From Ricordea florida (taxonomy: Eukaryota > Cnidaria > Anthozoa > Corallimorpharia > Ricordeidae): a DNA stretch of 64,000 bases. Made by a program: the position numbers and the translations under genes. Location: the NCBI GenBank assembly GCA_949710005.1, contig OX453274.1, positions 38,989,829-39,053,828 on the forward strand. The letters run 5' to 3'. The notes beneath the pieces were generated by a model. It did not search any database. It was not told where the DNA came from and saw only the letters and a list, made by a program, of their open reading frames with translations. Positions 27,759 through 36,364 of the stretch are shown here, in pieces (position 1 is the stretch's first letter; each line of letters opens with the position of its first letter).

Positions 27759-28393
27759 GGTTGTGCCGTTAGAGCTGGTATTTCTAAATAGTTTTGGAAT
27801 GGATGTCTGAGGGAGAAGCATAGCCTGGCATACTTTTCATTCATAAGATGCTTCTTGAGTTTCTTACACGTTTCAGCATCCAGGTCCCCGCCGTACTCCT
27901 CGAAAAGCATCTTCATCGCCGTTTGAGATGGATTGTGGAAGGAGACCACACAAGCTACATTTTCACGGAATGGTTTGGCTATGGATGTCAGTTGCTGAGT
28001 GAGAACCCACACTGATATCCCTACATGTCTCCCAGAGAAGGCCAAACCGATGAATTTGTTGGACCTATTCTTCAGATCCTTGGAAACGGCACAGTCGTCC
28101 AAAATTAGGAGCGTATTGGTACCCGAGAAGAACGATTCACAGTCCATCAACAAATTGTTGATTTCGTCGTGGTCACTCGCATCTGGTGACAGGACAAAGA
28201 ATCGTTTGTCCCCCTTGGCAAAGCCTCTATACGTCTTGTTGTGGGCATATGTTGGGCAAATCAACACAATATAATCAAACACTTGCCTATAGTGCCCTCG
28301 AAGCTGTTCCACTATGTATTGGGTCTTTCCGCAATTCGTGGGACCAGTGATGATGCAATTGAATGGAATCAAATCTCTGAGTTCGTTCATCAT
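27755..28393 (-). CDS. A32/FtsK-HerA-type genome-packaging ATPase
   Basis: 212 residues. Walker A GPTNCGKT (about residues 17-24), Walker B LLILDDC (about 95-101), and a downstream VLTQQLTS sensor-like motif are all intact. This is the packaging ATPase of Polintons, virophages and NCLDVs, which drives DNA into the procapsid. Length is typical. It follows the capsid gene in both elements, as is common. Orthologue at 43457-44098. Confidence 0.92.
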   Translation of the reverse strand: MMNELRDLIPFNCIITGPTNCGKTQYIVEQLRGHYRQVFDYIVLICPTYAHNKTYRGFAKGDKRFFVLSPDASDHDEINNLLMDCESFFSGTNTLLILDDCAVSKDLKNRSNKFIGLAFSGRHVGISVWVLTQQLTSIAKPFRENVACVVSFHNPSQTAMKMLFEEYGGDLDAETCKKLKKHLMNEKYARLCFSLRHPFQNYLEIPALTAQP

Positions 28394-28424
28394 TACTCAC
28401 TACATGAATCCCTTTAGACTGATG

Positions 28425-28452
28425 TTTCTTCTCATGACATCGTGAGAAGAAA
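28425..28452. terminator. Hairpin after the capsid gene
   Basis: TTTCTTCTCA, loop TGACATCG, TGAGAAGAAA: a perfect 10-bp stem, 13 bases beyond the capsid stop (28466) and ahead of the ATPase start (28393). Stem sequence differs from the GTAAC hairpins, but placement and loop size are similar. Confidence 0.55.
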
Positions 28453-28465
28453 ACCATACAGCGGC

Positions 28466-29701
28466 TTAATATCTAATCTCCTTCAGGCCACCACCAACAA
28501 TGCTCATAATGGCGTCAGCAATAACAAACATGTGACACGTAAGAACTCTAGTGCCTACCTTTTCTCTCTTAATTTCCAAAGTCACCCCATCACGAGTAGC
28601 GTGAATGTACAAACCACTTCCATGGATGTCGTTGTCTGGATAAGTCCTCAGGTCAATCCACAAAGCGAACTTATCTGTGTAGAAATCAGCTTCATCGATT
28701 GAATCACTAAGACCGACTCGCTTAATGACGGATTGCCACAAATCAGTCGCCATCATACCTTTCAAATAAACTTGGTTGGGCACTCCATCTATGTCGATCT
28801 TGACTGACGTGATCTTCGGGTTTGCAAACATCTCAGAGTCCCTAAGTCCTTCTGCATGAGGGGCGGTGAAAAGACATAGTATGCCAGTCATAGATCTCCT
28901 CGGCACATTGACGTGTTGATTTATCACAGAATCATTCGCCTCAGAGATTGTGAAGGTTTTGTGAAGAAGTACCTTTTCATACGTGAACCCTTTCCCATTT
29001 GTGTAGGACCCAACAGCCTGACTTGCCAAAGGATTGCTTGATATGCACTGGTACTCCATCTCCATGTTTATTAATTTGTAATCAGGCGGTGCTTCACGGT
29101 TTGAATAAACCACAACATCAGACACTTTGGCCAACGTCAATTCAAATCTAAGTGGATGAGGTAATCCTATTGGGTAAAATACGCCATGATCTTTGAGGAT
29201 TGTGTGATCTAATGGAATGGCGTACCTAGTGTTGTGAATCACAGCTAATGTATTGTCCCTGGCTTTTGACGTATCTTTGTTCCCCGCATTGGTCCTGATC
29301 TTCCTTATGTTGACATTGGATATGCCCTGTCTCAATCTATTCTCACGGTCTTCGGTAGTCAGAAACAAGTCGTGGTAAGTCTTGAACAAATCAAATCTAC
29401 CAAGATCCTCGACGACTTCACCACCAAATAGAACCTTATACTGTGAAATTAGGTTCCTTCCCAAATTATTAACAAGAGTGTTGTCTTTGTGCCCGGTTAC
29501 AACCATGTCAAAGGTTATGTAGACGCTACCGGGCACAATCACAAGATTTTCACTCAATCTTGGTATTTCAATGTACAGCGTCTCACCAGGTTCGGCTGAC
29601 GATGGGTTTAGTGTGACCCTATTTAATGACGTCATAGCCTTCAACCCTTCGCGAGTCCTTGGAACACGATTGGTGTCAAGAATGCTTGGTATAGAAGCCA
29701 T
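28466..29701 (-). CDS. Probable major capsid protein (double jelly-roll)
   Basis: 411 residues, beta-rich, no membrane segment. Shared with the 413-residue gene at 42191-43432 over its full length: LNPSxAxPGETLYIxIP, LVIVPGSV, NNLGRNL, LFGGE, the FDLF-TYHDLF stretch, a VNVPRRSMTG block, DKFALWIDLRT and a final TCHMFVxADA. It resembles the nematode Polinton protein F54H12.2. The LVIVPGS-strand plus N-G-R-x-L and FGGE layout is as seen in double jelly-roll capsid proteins. It is shorter than many Polinton capsids but near the size of PRD1 P3. A 26-bp divergent spacer separates it from the integrase. Confidence 0.75.
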   Translation of the reverse strand: MASIPSILDTNRVPRTREGLKAMTSLNRVTLNPSSAEPGETLYIEIPRLSENLVIVPGSVYITFDMVVTGHKDNTLVNNLGRNLISQYKVLFGGEVVEDLGRFDLFKTYHDLFLTTEDRENRLRQGISNVNIRKIRTNAGNKDTSKARDNTLAVIHNTRYAIPLDHTILKDHGVFYPIGLPHPLRFELTLAKVSDVVVYSNREAPPDYKLINMEMEYQCISSNPLASQAVGSYTNGKGFTYEKVLLHKTFTISEANDSVINQHVNVPRRSMTGILCLFTAPHAEGLRDSEMFANPKITSVKIDIDGVPNQVYLKGMMATDLWQSVIKRVGLSDSIDEADFYTDKFALWIDLRTYPDNDIHGSGLYIHATRDGVTLEIKREKVGTRVLTCHMFVIADAIMSIVGGGLKEIRY

Positions 29702-29727
29702 TTTAAATACTTATGTTCTTTTTGTAA
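29702..29727. promoter_or_regulatory. Divergent capsid/integrase promoter region
   Basis: Only 26 bases between the two ATGs. On the capsid side the minus strand reads AAGTATTTAAAATGG, a TTAAA motif almost at the start codon. The integrase side has no clear box. Overlapping promoters for an early and a late gene would explain the compact layout. Confidence 0.4.
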
Positions 29728-30717
29728 ATGACTGGTTCTAACGTTTTAAATCGATTATACTACTCCACTGATGGATACTGGAAAGGATACTCAGCCATAC
29801 CCAAATTGGCCAAAGCAGCCAAAGTTAGTGAAAAGGTCGCCAAAGGGTGGTTGGAAAAGCAAGCCTTGTGGCAAATTTACCTCCCAGCCCCCAAGTATAT
29901 ACCCAGGCCACATTGGAGTGTGAATAAGCCTAATCAGATCCATCAGGCGGACTTGTTGTTTCTTCCTCACGATATAGTGAGAAGAAAAACATACCGCTAT
30001 GCCTTAGTCGTGATTGATATCGCGTCAAGATACAAGGATGCCGAACCATTGACCTCAAAGGAGAGTGGTGAAGTTGCCAATGCCTTTCAACGGATTTATT
30101 CCCGTAAGTTGAAGTGGCCACAAACATTAATGGTGGATCCGGGAACAGAATTCAAGGGTGATGTAACAACTCTTATGAAAAAGCATCAAGTCACAATCCA
30201 GCGTAGTGAAGCTGGGAATCATAGAGCTCAAGCTTTTGTGGAGAGGGCCAACAGGACTCTCGGTGAGAAGCTATTCAGCCATCAATACGCTCAAGAGATG
30301 ATTAGTGATACCCGATCCACAGTTTGGGTGAACAGATTGCCCGCCATCATGAAGACCCTCAACAGTGAAAACACCCGTATTACTGGAAAAGAACCTGACG
30401 AAGCTTTGAAAATGGACTCGATTGACACCAAAACTCCAGACTACAAGCGACCTGTGGGATTGAATGAGAAGAGATTACCTCCAGATGTTCAAGTCAGATA
30501 TCTTTATGCCCCCGGTGAAGATGAAGGTGGAGACAAACGAAGGGCTACTGATCCCATATGGAGTCTTGAAGTCTACGATTTAGCTCGAACCATAATCGAA
30601 CCGGGTCAACCAGTCTTGTATTATTTGAGTGGTGGTCCAAAACGAGGATTCGTTCGCGAAGAGCTTCAATTTGTACCTCAAGACACCGAATCACCCCCTT
30701 CTAGCGTCCTGAAATGA
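29728..30717 (+). CDS. Polinton retroviral-type integrase (RVE)
   Basis: 329 residues. Catalytic triad: D in HQADLLFLP (about residue 75), D in MVDPGTEF (about 136) and E in FVERANR (about 171), the last two spaced as in retroviral integrases. The C-terminal part (KVYD/EVYD, then PVLYYLSGGPKRGFVREELQ) is an SH3-like tail; no chromodomain is present. It catalyses insertion of the TIR-bounded DNA. Its 3' end overlaps that of the polymerase by 40 bp in convergent orientation. Intact. Orthologue at 40916-41938. Confidence 0.93.
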   Translation: MTGSNVLNRLYYSTDGYWKGYSAIPKLAKAAKVSEKVAKGWLEKQALWQIYLPAPKYIPRPHWSVNKPNQIHQADLLFLPHDIVRRKTYRYALVVIDIASRYKDAEPLTSKESGEVANAFQRIYSRKLKWPQTLMVDPGTEFKGDVTTLMKKHQVTIQRSEAGNHRAQAFVERANRTLGEKLFSHQYAQEMISDTRSTVWVNRLPAIMKTLNSENTRITGKEPDEALKMDSIDTKTPDYKRPVGLNEKRLPPDVQVRYLYAPGEDEGGDKRRATDPIWSLEVYDLARTIIEPGQPVLYYLSGGPKRGFVREELQFVPQDTESPPSSVLK

Positions 30718-33700
30718 CCATGTGCATAAGTGTTTACCCCGTCTTCCATTATCACACGTTTATCGTCCTCGCGTGATAATGCAATCTTGTTGATGGTTTC
30801 AGTGTAGATGTCATGGTTATGACTCCTTATGGTGTTCATCTTTCGTCTCTGGGACTCACCACTGAAAAGACAAGTCTTGTAATCCTGGAAACTCATGCTT
30901 TTGCTAACCACTGCCTTGTTAACTCCCTTACACTTCTTGACTTCTTTCTCCTTGTCCGTCTTGAAAGCATACAGTTTAGCCCTCAAACCCACAAATTCCG
31001 TGATCTGTTCACCACCAGCCTCGTCTTTGAACATCCCTCCGACCTTTTTGTTCACTCCGGTCTCAATCCCGGATGGATGCTCCGTGGGGTAATTACTGGT
31101 GTCAAATTTAGCCCTCACATCTGGACTGATGTCCCTGTAAAAGTCCTCAGTCTCTATCAAATAAGCTAAAGAATCCGTGTCTGTGAACAGCAATTTGGCC
31201 TTCTCACCATACTTGGGCTTTATGTACCTGTAATGGAAATCGTACATGACTGTCTTGCTAAGATCCAGAATGGACAGCCCCAAGTAAATGGGCTTATCAA
31301 AGAGCAATTTCGTTCTCTTCATGTGGAAGGCGGTCAAATCCTCGCAAAAGATGTTCCTATGATGGAAGTTTGGCTTCACAATCAACTTACGCGCTTTCTT
31401 CTCCTCAGTGACCAACTGGATATCCACCCTCTTCCTAATGTTCTCCATGGTCTTGCCAAACACTGAGTTGTTCATCAACTTGAAGAAGTCCTTTTCGAAA
31501 TCATTCTCAGCCCTGGCTCTCAGGCTATTGTTTAGATCAATGTAGGACCTCAGCCACTCCGACTCCTCGAACTTGATCCCTCTGTGAACTTTGGTTAACT
31601 CCAACCCCAACGACAAGTACTGTTTCAAAGCTTCGTGGTGTAGAATGTACTTCTTCTTAGCTCTCAAATTGGGAACCAACTTAACAACCCCATCCACATC
31701 CAACCTCTCTGGAGCCAATGGGTAATCATTGTGAAGATCGTGTAACTCCAATGGGTACTCCAAGTCCACCTCTAATATGCATGGATGGTTCCTCCAGTCT
31801 ACCAACTCTTGATCACTCATCCACTCAAAACCGTGGGTTGGTAACGCCTTGGTCATTGCATAGCCATAGAGCCCATTCGCATCCAAATAGGAGATGAACT
31901 TTGTAGGCAACTTGGGATCGTAGTTCTTCATGTATCGATTATTGGCCTTCCCATACCTGGTCGAGATCATTGAGATTCCACCTCTAATACCATTCTCCAC
32001 CATAATCAACATATCAGGATCCCTCAAAAGCTCCAACTCAACCTTGGTAATCTTCAACGTGGCATCCCAAGCCAATCCAGGTGCAGTATAATGCCATGCT
32101 GAATCCAACCCATAGTTCTTCATACAAACCCCCCTGAAGTTCTCAAAGACGTCAGCCAACAGGATCACATCTGTTTTGAGATACAAGTCATGGTAATCCC
32201 TGAAACTTCTCATACCAAAGGTCTCCCACACGTTTCCAGCATGTTGATAATCGTCATCCGTTATGTCAGTGTCGTATAGTATCGAATAGAACTCATCCTT
32301 GGGTGGTAGACTAGACACTTGTAACTTGTCAAAGCCATCAAACCAATCATAGGGGAACACTCCCTTCCTAGCCAAAAGATCAAAGTTTGTCCCTTCGTAG
32401 TATCTCGAAAGGTTTGCCAAAGACTCTCTCGGTAAGTTGTCAACCAATCTAGCCAAACTACTTGCCATGAATCTAAAACTGTCTACAAATCTAATGGTAC
32501 GTTTAATCTGAACCTCCTTTTCCTTACCATCATCATCTTTCTTCATGAACTTTTCAACCACAATCTCCTTGGTGAATGAGATGTACTTTTCATCGTTAAG
32601 TGGGATGCAATCAATCTTCCCCTCTGACACTCCCATCTTCTTGATAAACAAGTGACTGTCATACCCAGACAAGTAGTGGAAGATGACTGGAAAGAACTTG
32701 GGTGTGCTGAATTCCAGGTTACATTTCTTATGGGCTGCTCCTCTGTACCTACCTGTAAAATGACAGTGGTCGACCACCTTATCGTTCCCCAATTCACCCT
32801 CACAAATATGGCAATGAGTAGCCTTTCCATGCTTCCTATAATCGCTATTCTTCATTACGAGCTTCCTTTCAGACTTGAATTTATCATAGATCTTCTTGAC
32901 ATCCTCCTCCAAGCTTTCCTGAAACATTTGCGGTATGTCATCCTCTGGTGAGTTGGCTGTTCTCATCACCAACTTAGGCTCAAATATGCCATCGTCGAAA
33001 CACTTGATAAGGTAACAGAAACCTGATGGCTTGTGCTTCTGATACTGATGTGTGAAGCTGTCTCTGTCATCCGGTAAACAAGTGTCCAACTTCTCGGTGA
33101 AACACTCGAAATCCGCATAGATCACAAATGGCACTTGCATCTTTCGTCTGTGGTTCTTGAAGGTGATGTACTTTGGACTGCCATCCTCCTCCATCGGCAT
33201 CTGGACTTTGACTACCTCGTTGTTTAGGCAGTACTCTGTATGGTCATCCAACGACTTTTGACAATTAAACGAGTTTAGGCAGTTGTCACAATAGAAACGA
33301 GTGCCATGATGTTTATTATAATCGACAAATCTTGACATGTTTTTGATCCAACAGTAATGATTTGTCTCTTCGTCTGATATCAAGAGCAGGTTTATCTTTG
33401 TAACCCCTGACTTTTTACTACGCCTGATTAGGGTTGGCTCGCCATTCTCATAACCAAGGATGTTGATCCCATATGGGTTCTGCCTTTCAAATCTATCTAT
33501 CTGGGTTGTACTGAGTGCTGCCACTGGAAACTCTATCCCTGACCAATCGAGTTTCTCTGAGTTCTCTCTCATCTCTCTGTTTAGCCTTCCAGCATCCTTC
33601 TCCCTTGGAAACACAGCGGACGTCACTGCCCATTTGAAGCACTCCTGATCCTCATTCTTGACATTGATGATTGCCTTCTTAGTAGCCAATTTGGGTGGTA

Positions 33701-34553
33701 GTTTAATATAGGAAGTTCCAGAAAACGGTTGAAACGGGTTCAAATGGATACGAAAGTCAATCACACTTTCAAACACCCATCCAGAGTGCTCATTCTCGTA
33801 TTTATTCACCAATTCACCAAGTTTAGCTTTGATGCTATCAAACAAAGCATATGTGTCTGTTGAAGCTGTCACTGTCTCCATCAGTGAATGGAAATGACCT
33901 TGACTCCGTTCAATAACACGATTATCTTGGGGGTTCCTCCTCACGAATCCACACGAAAGAATACACTTCAACTTGAATGGCTTCCTGATTCCATCCAATA
34001 AACTACCAAATGGTGTTCTAACCTTGCCAAGAAATGTAATTGGATCGTAGCCAGATCTGCCCTTTACTATGTACGTCCTCAAAAAGCCTCTCAGAGCCGT
34101 CTCATGTCTTTCAGGAACGAAAACCTCGGGTTCCCTTCTAACCGCAGCAGCTGCCTTTCTTAATCTCCTGGTGATGGCTCTCTTGTTTGGGTCTCTAACA
34201 TTGGATCTTATCCAATCTGTGGTCTGAATGATTTCACGCCTGGCGGCAGCAACAGCCCTTCCATACGAAGCCCTGGCGGGTCTTGTTCTTATGGGTCTAA
34301 CTGGACCAGTAACTGGAACGTTGGCTTCAACCACTCGTGGAGCTCCAACAGCATTAATGAGAGCCTCTTTACGCATGCTACCAGAACCTCGAACACCAGA
34401 CTTCTTGGCCATGGTTCGTAGTATCTTCACTGTCAAGTTCTCAGGTTGTATATCGGATAACGCTGTGAGCATTTCAGCCTTTCTGAATCCTCGAACACTC
34501 ACACCAGCTCTTTTGGCTATTGACCTCAAGTCTTTCACTGTCAAATTCTCCAT
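30678..34553 (-). CDS. Protein-primed DNA polymerase B (pPolB)
   Basis: 1291 residues from ATG 34553. Two tandem SAP-like helices at the N-terminus (LTVKDLRSIAKRAGV and LTVKILRTMAKKSGV), then the Polinton-specific N-terminal region (FSGTSYIKLP, then AIINVKNED), a C2H2-like finger (FYCDNC, later HTEYC, about 419-441), exonuclease motif YADFE (about 478), an endonuclease VII-like HNH motif (HCHICEG, then DHCHFTGRYRGAAHKKCN, about 575-605), polymerase motif A YLDANGLYG (about 887), motif B MNNSVFGKTMEN (about 1025) and motif C TDTDS (about 1122). All key residues are present. It replicates the element from its ends with a protein primer. Intact. Confidence 0.93.
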   Translation of the reverse strand: MENLTVKDLRSIAKRAGVSVRGFRKAEMLTALSDIQPENLTVKILRTMAKKSGVRGSGSMRKEALINAVGAPRVVEANVPVTGPVRPIRTRPARASYGRAVAAARREIIQTTDWIRSNVRDPNKRAITRRLRKAAAAVRREPEVFVPERHETALRGFLRTYIVKGRSGYDPITFLGKVRTPFGSLLDGIRKPFKLKCILSCGFVRRNPQDNRVIERSQGHFHSLMETVTASTDTYALFDSIKAKLGELVNKYENEHSGWVFESVIDFRIHLNPFQPFSGTSYIKLPPKLATKKAIINVKNEDQECFKWAVTSAVFPREKDAGRLNREMRENSEKLDWSGIEFPVAALSTTQIDRFERQNPYGINILGYENGEPTLIRRSKKSGVTKINLLLISDEETNHYCWIKNMSRFVDYNKHHGTRFYCDNCLNSFNCQKSLDDHTEYCLNNEVVKVQMPMEEDGSPKYITFKNHRRKMQVPFVIYADFECFTEKLDTCLPDDRDSFTHQYQKHKPSGFCYLIKCFDDGIFEPKLVMRTANSPEDDIPQMFQESLEEDVKKIYDKFKSERKLVMKNSDYRKHGKATHCHICEGELGNDKVVDHCHFTGRYRGAAHKKCNLEFSTPKFFPVIFHYLSGYDSHLFIKKMGVSEGKIDCIPLNDEKYISFTKEIVVEKFMKKDDDGKEKEVQIKRTIRFVDSFRFMASSLARLVDNLPRESLANLSRYYEGTNFDLLARKGVFPYDWFDGFDKLQVSSLPPKDEFYSILYDTDITDDDYQHAGNVWETFGMRSFRDYHDLYLKTDVILLADVFENFRGVCMKNYGLDSAWHYTAPGLAWDATLKITKVELELLRDPDMLIMVENGIRGGISMISTRYGKANNRYMKNYDPKLPTKFISYLDANGLYGYAMTKALPTHGFEWMSDQELVDWRNHPCILEVDLEYPLELHDLHNDYPLAPERLDVDGVVKLVPNLRAKKKYILHHEALKQYLSLGLELTKVHRGIKFEESEWLRSYIDLNNSLRARAENDFEKDFFKLMNNSVFGKTMENIRKRVDIQLVTEEKKARKLIVKPNFHHRNIFCEDLTAFHMKRTKLLFDKPIYLGLSILDLSKTVMYDFHYRYIKPKYGEKAKLLFTDTDSLAYLIETEDFYRDISPDVRAKFDTSNYPTEHPSGIETGVNKKVGGMFKDEAGGEQITEFVGLRAKLYAFKTDKEKEVKKCKGVNKAVVSKSMSFQDYKTCLFSGESQRRKMNTIRSHNHDIYTETINKIALSREDDKRVIMEDGVNTYAHGHFRTLEGGDSVS

Positions 34554-34606
34554 GGCACGAATTGTATACTGGCATTTGTAATCTCTAAGACAACCATGTT
34601 TCAACT

Positions 34607-34631
34607 TTTGTGACACGGTCCATGTCACAAA
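34607..34631 (-). terminator. 3'-end hairpin
   Basis: TTTGTGACA, 7-base loop, TGTCACAAA; on the minus strand the loop reads TGGACCG. It lies 19 bases after the stop (34650) of the right-end gene and ahead of the polymerase start, which separates the two transcripts. Confidence 0.6.
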
Positions 34632-34649
34632 TGTGTGCCCTTAACATAA

Positions 34650-35258
34650 CTATTCAACAAACTCATACAAAGACTTCTTCTGGTCTTCGTCATAACACCA
34701 ATCAATAAACCTATCTGGATGATATGCACGCTTCATCAACTCTTCATAGAAATCCTTGTAGTTGAAAGTCTCTTTGTGGTTGACCTTGTACTCATTGATC
34801 AAACAAATTTTAATGTGTCTTTCTTCTTCACTACTTACCACATCAAGCGACCCTGTAAATTCAGTAAGAGCTGAAAAAAACACGCTCTCAGCAAATCCTA
34901 ACTTCGTTAAATTTTCAAACAACGCATTTCCTCGATCCAGATAAACAGTAAGTACATCGATGTCCCAACCTTTTGAAGATGATGACGTAATAATCAACTT
35001 GTTTGCTCTAGTAACATCACGCCAATATTTAAGCGATGACCTCCAGGCTGTTAATGACTTCAAGAATCCGCAGTTACCATAACGGTATGACAGCGAAATT
35101 TCAAAATCATCCCCCTTTCCAGGATAGTCAGGATCCAAATCAATTCCATTATCAAAAGAATCAACCAATCTACAATCTGGCCCCATAACCATCCATTGTA
35201 TAAAATCCTTTTCAATATCGATCAATTCACTCATCGTCTCATTCATGTTTGTTGCCAT
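34650..35258 (-). CDS. Polinton 1 right-end accessory protein with WHP-like motif
   Basis: 202 residues from ATG 35258; the frame is open upstream through the TIR edge. C-terminus EELMKRAYHPDRFIDWCYD matches the WHPxR motif of 17979-18617 and 51119-51847 with Y replacing W. The N-terminus (NETMSELI) resembles the left paralogue's. It lies between the right TIR and the polymerase. No domain recognised. The shared 5' sequence at both ends suggests recombination between the two ends moved this gene family around. Confidence 0.65.
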   Translation of the reverse strand: MATNMNETMSELIDIEKDFIQWMVMGPDCRLVDSFDNGIDLDPDYPGKGDDFEISLSYRYGNCGFLKSLTAWRSSLKYWRDVTRANKLIITSSSSKGWDIDVLTVYLDRGNALFENLTKLGFAESVFFSALTEFTGSLDVVSSEEERHIKICLINEYKVNHKETFNYKDFYEELMKRAYHPDRFIDWCYDEDQKKSLYEFVE

Positions 35259-35266
35259 TTCGTTTG

Positions 35267-35555
35267 CGTATGCCAATCGGTGCAACCCTCGACACAAAAT
35301 CCCACTTTAACAAATCGGCCACCACCACCCCACCCCCCAAAGGACATCGACGATCCAAACGAAAAAATCGACACTCGACAGAAAAAGTCATCGATCAAAA
35401 ATCAACCAAGTCAAACTCGACTCGACCCAATTAATTATGCACAAACTTTTTTTGGCCACGCCCATCTGACAAAATCGGCCACACCCAAAACCACGATTTC
35501 ACAAAAAAATCGATCGAAAATCAAATTGCGCCAGAACGCCCACAATACAACTACT
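35267..35555 (-). repeat. Polinton 1 right TIR
   Basis: 289-bp inverted copy of 17140-17428, essentially identical across its length and diverging just at the start of the terminal genes. Followed by the GCTTT target duplication. Confidence 0.92.
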
Positions 35556-36159
35556 GCTTTTGAGAAATGGCTTTTCGAATATGGTGGATTTTCGCAACAT
35601 CAGAAAAAACGGTCGCGTTAGTGTTGGTGTAAGAAACCTTGTCGACTTTAAACGGGCATTTCTCAAGAAATGGCCTTTAAAGTCGAGTGGATGTCTTACA
35701 CTTTCACTAAAACCACACTTTTTGTTCTTTTTTGGAAAATCGACGATATTTCAAAAGCGAGTTCTCACAATCGGCTCAGTAAATCGCTATGAAAGTTATA
35801 TCACAACAAACTAGATGATCTAAGCTAAATTTTGAGCTATAGTTCACTCGATTATGTTCAGTGCAACTCGAGAGATGGCCTTTTAAAGTCGAGTGGGTGT
35901 CTTACACTTTCACTAACACTACCCTTTTTGTTCTTTTTTGGAAAATCGACGATATTTCAAAAGCCAACTTTATAAATCGGCTCCGTAAATCGCTATGAAA
36001 TTTATACCACACAATCTACATCATCTTAGCTAAATTTCGATCTATGGCTTACTCAAATCGGTTCAGTAAAACCCGAGAAATGGCCCTTTCAAGTCGACAA
36101 GGTTTCGTACAATAACACTTACGCAACCGTTCGGGCTGATTTTGCAAAATTCCACCGTT
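35556..36159. repeat. Host repeat array, centre of inversion, between the Polintons
   Basis: The interrupted direct unit resumes here and runs to a palindromic centre at about 35661 (CATTTCTCAAGAAATGG). Beyond that, units are inverted: CAGTGCAACTCGAGA at about 35859 is the complement of the direct TTGCACTGAG phrase. The last inverted unit is cut at 36159 by Polinton 2. No ORF of substance. Confidence 0.8.
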
Positions 36160-36364
36160 AGAGAGGGGGAAAAGTACGGGTTTGGACCACAGGAATTTTG
36201 ACAGGGATTTTTTAGCTTATAAGCTAAATTCGTTTTCAAATTTAAACAGAGATTTAATCAGAGATTTATTGGGTAATATTTCTCGGACAGGGAGATTAAA
36301 AATTTGAAAAATGGTTTAAAGATTTGATATTTTCTACAAAAGTAATTATGGATCGGATAAGAGA
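36160..36364 (+). repeat. Polinton 2 left TIR, containing a promoter and start codon
   Basis: 205 bp matching 52381-52585 with only one mismatch seen (near the inner edge). Holds a TGGTTTAAAGATTTGATATTTTC stretch about 35 bases ahead of the polymerase ATG (36348), so both terminal genes start from the same TIR-borne promoter and share their first codons. Also contains the dyad TTTAGCTTATAAGCTAAA. Confidence 0.92.

Larger units (their letters stand above)
17140..35555 (-). mobile_element. Polinton/Maverick element 1, complete
   Basis: An 18,416-bp element with 289-bp TIRs starting AGTAGTTGTATTGTG, flanked by 5-bp direct repeats GCTTT (17135-17139 and 35556-35560). It encodes protein-primed DNA polymerase B, retroviral-type integrase, capsid protein, packaging ATPase and about 18 other genes. 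I find no frameshift or premature stop in the conserved genes, so it may be recently inserted or still active. Joining the flanks restores a normal host repeat unit of the expected length. Strand is given as that of the polymerase and capsid module. Confidence 0.93.
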
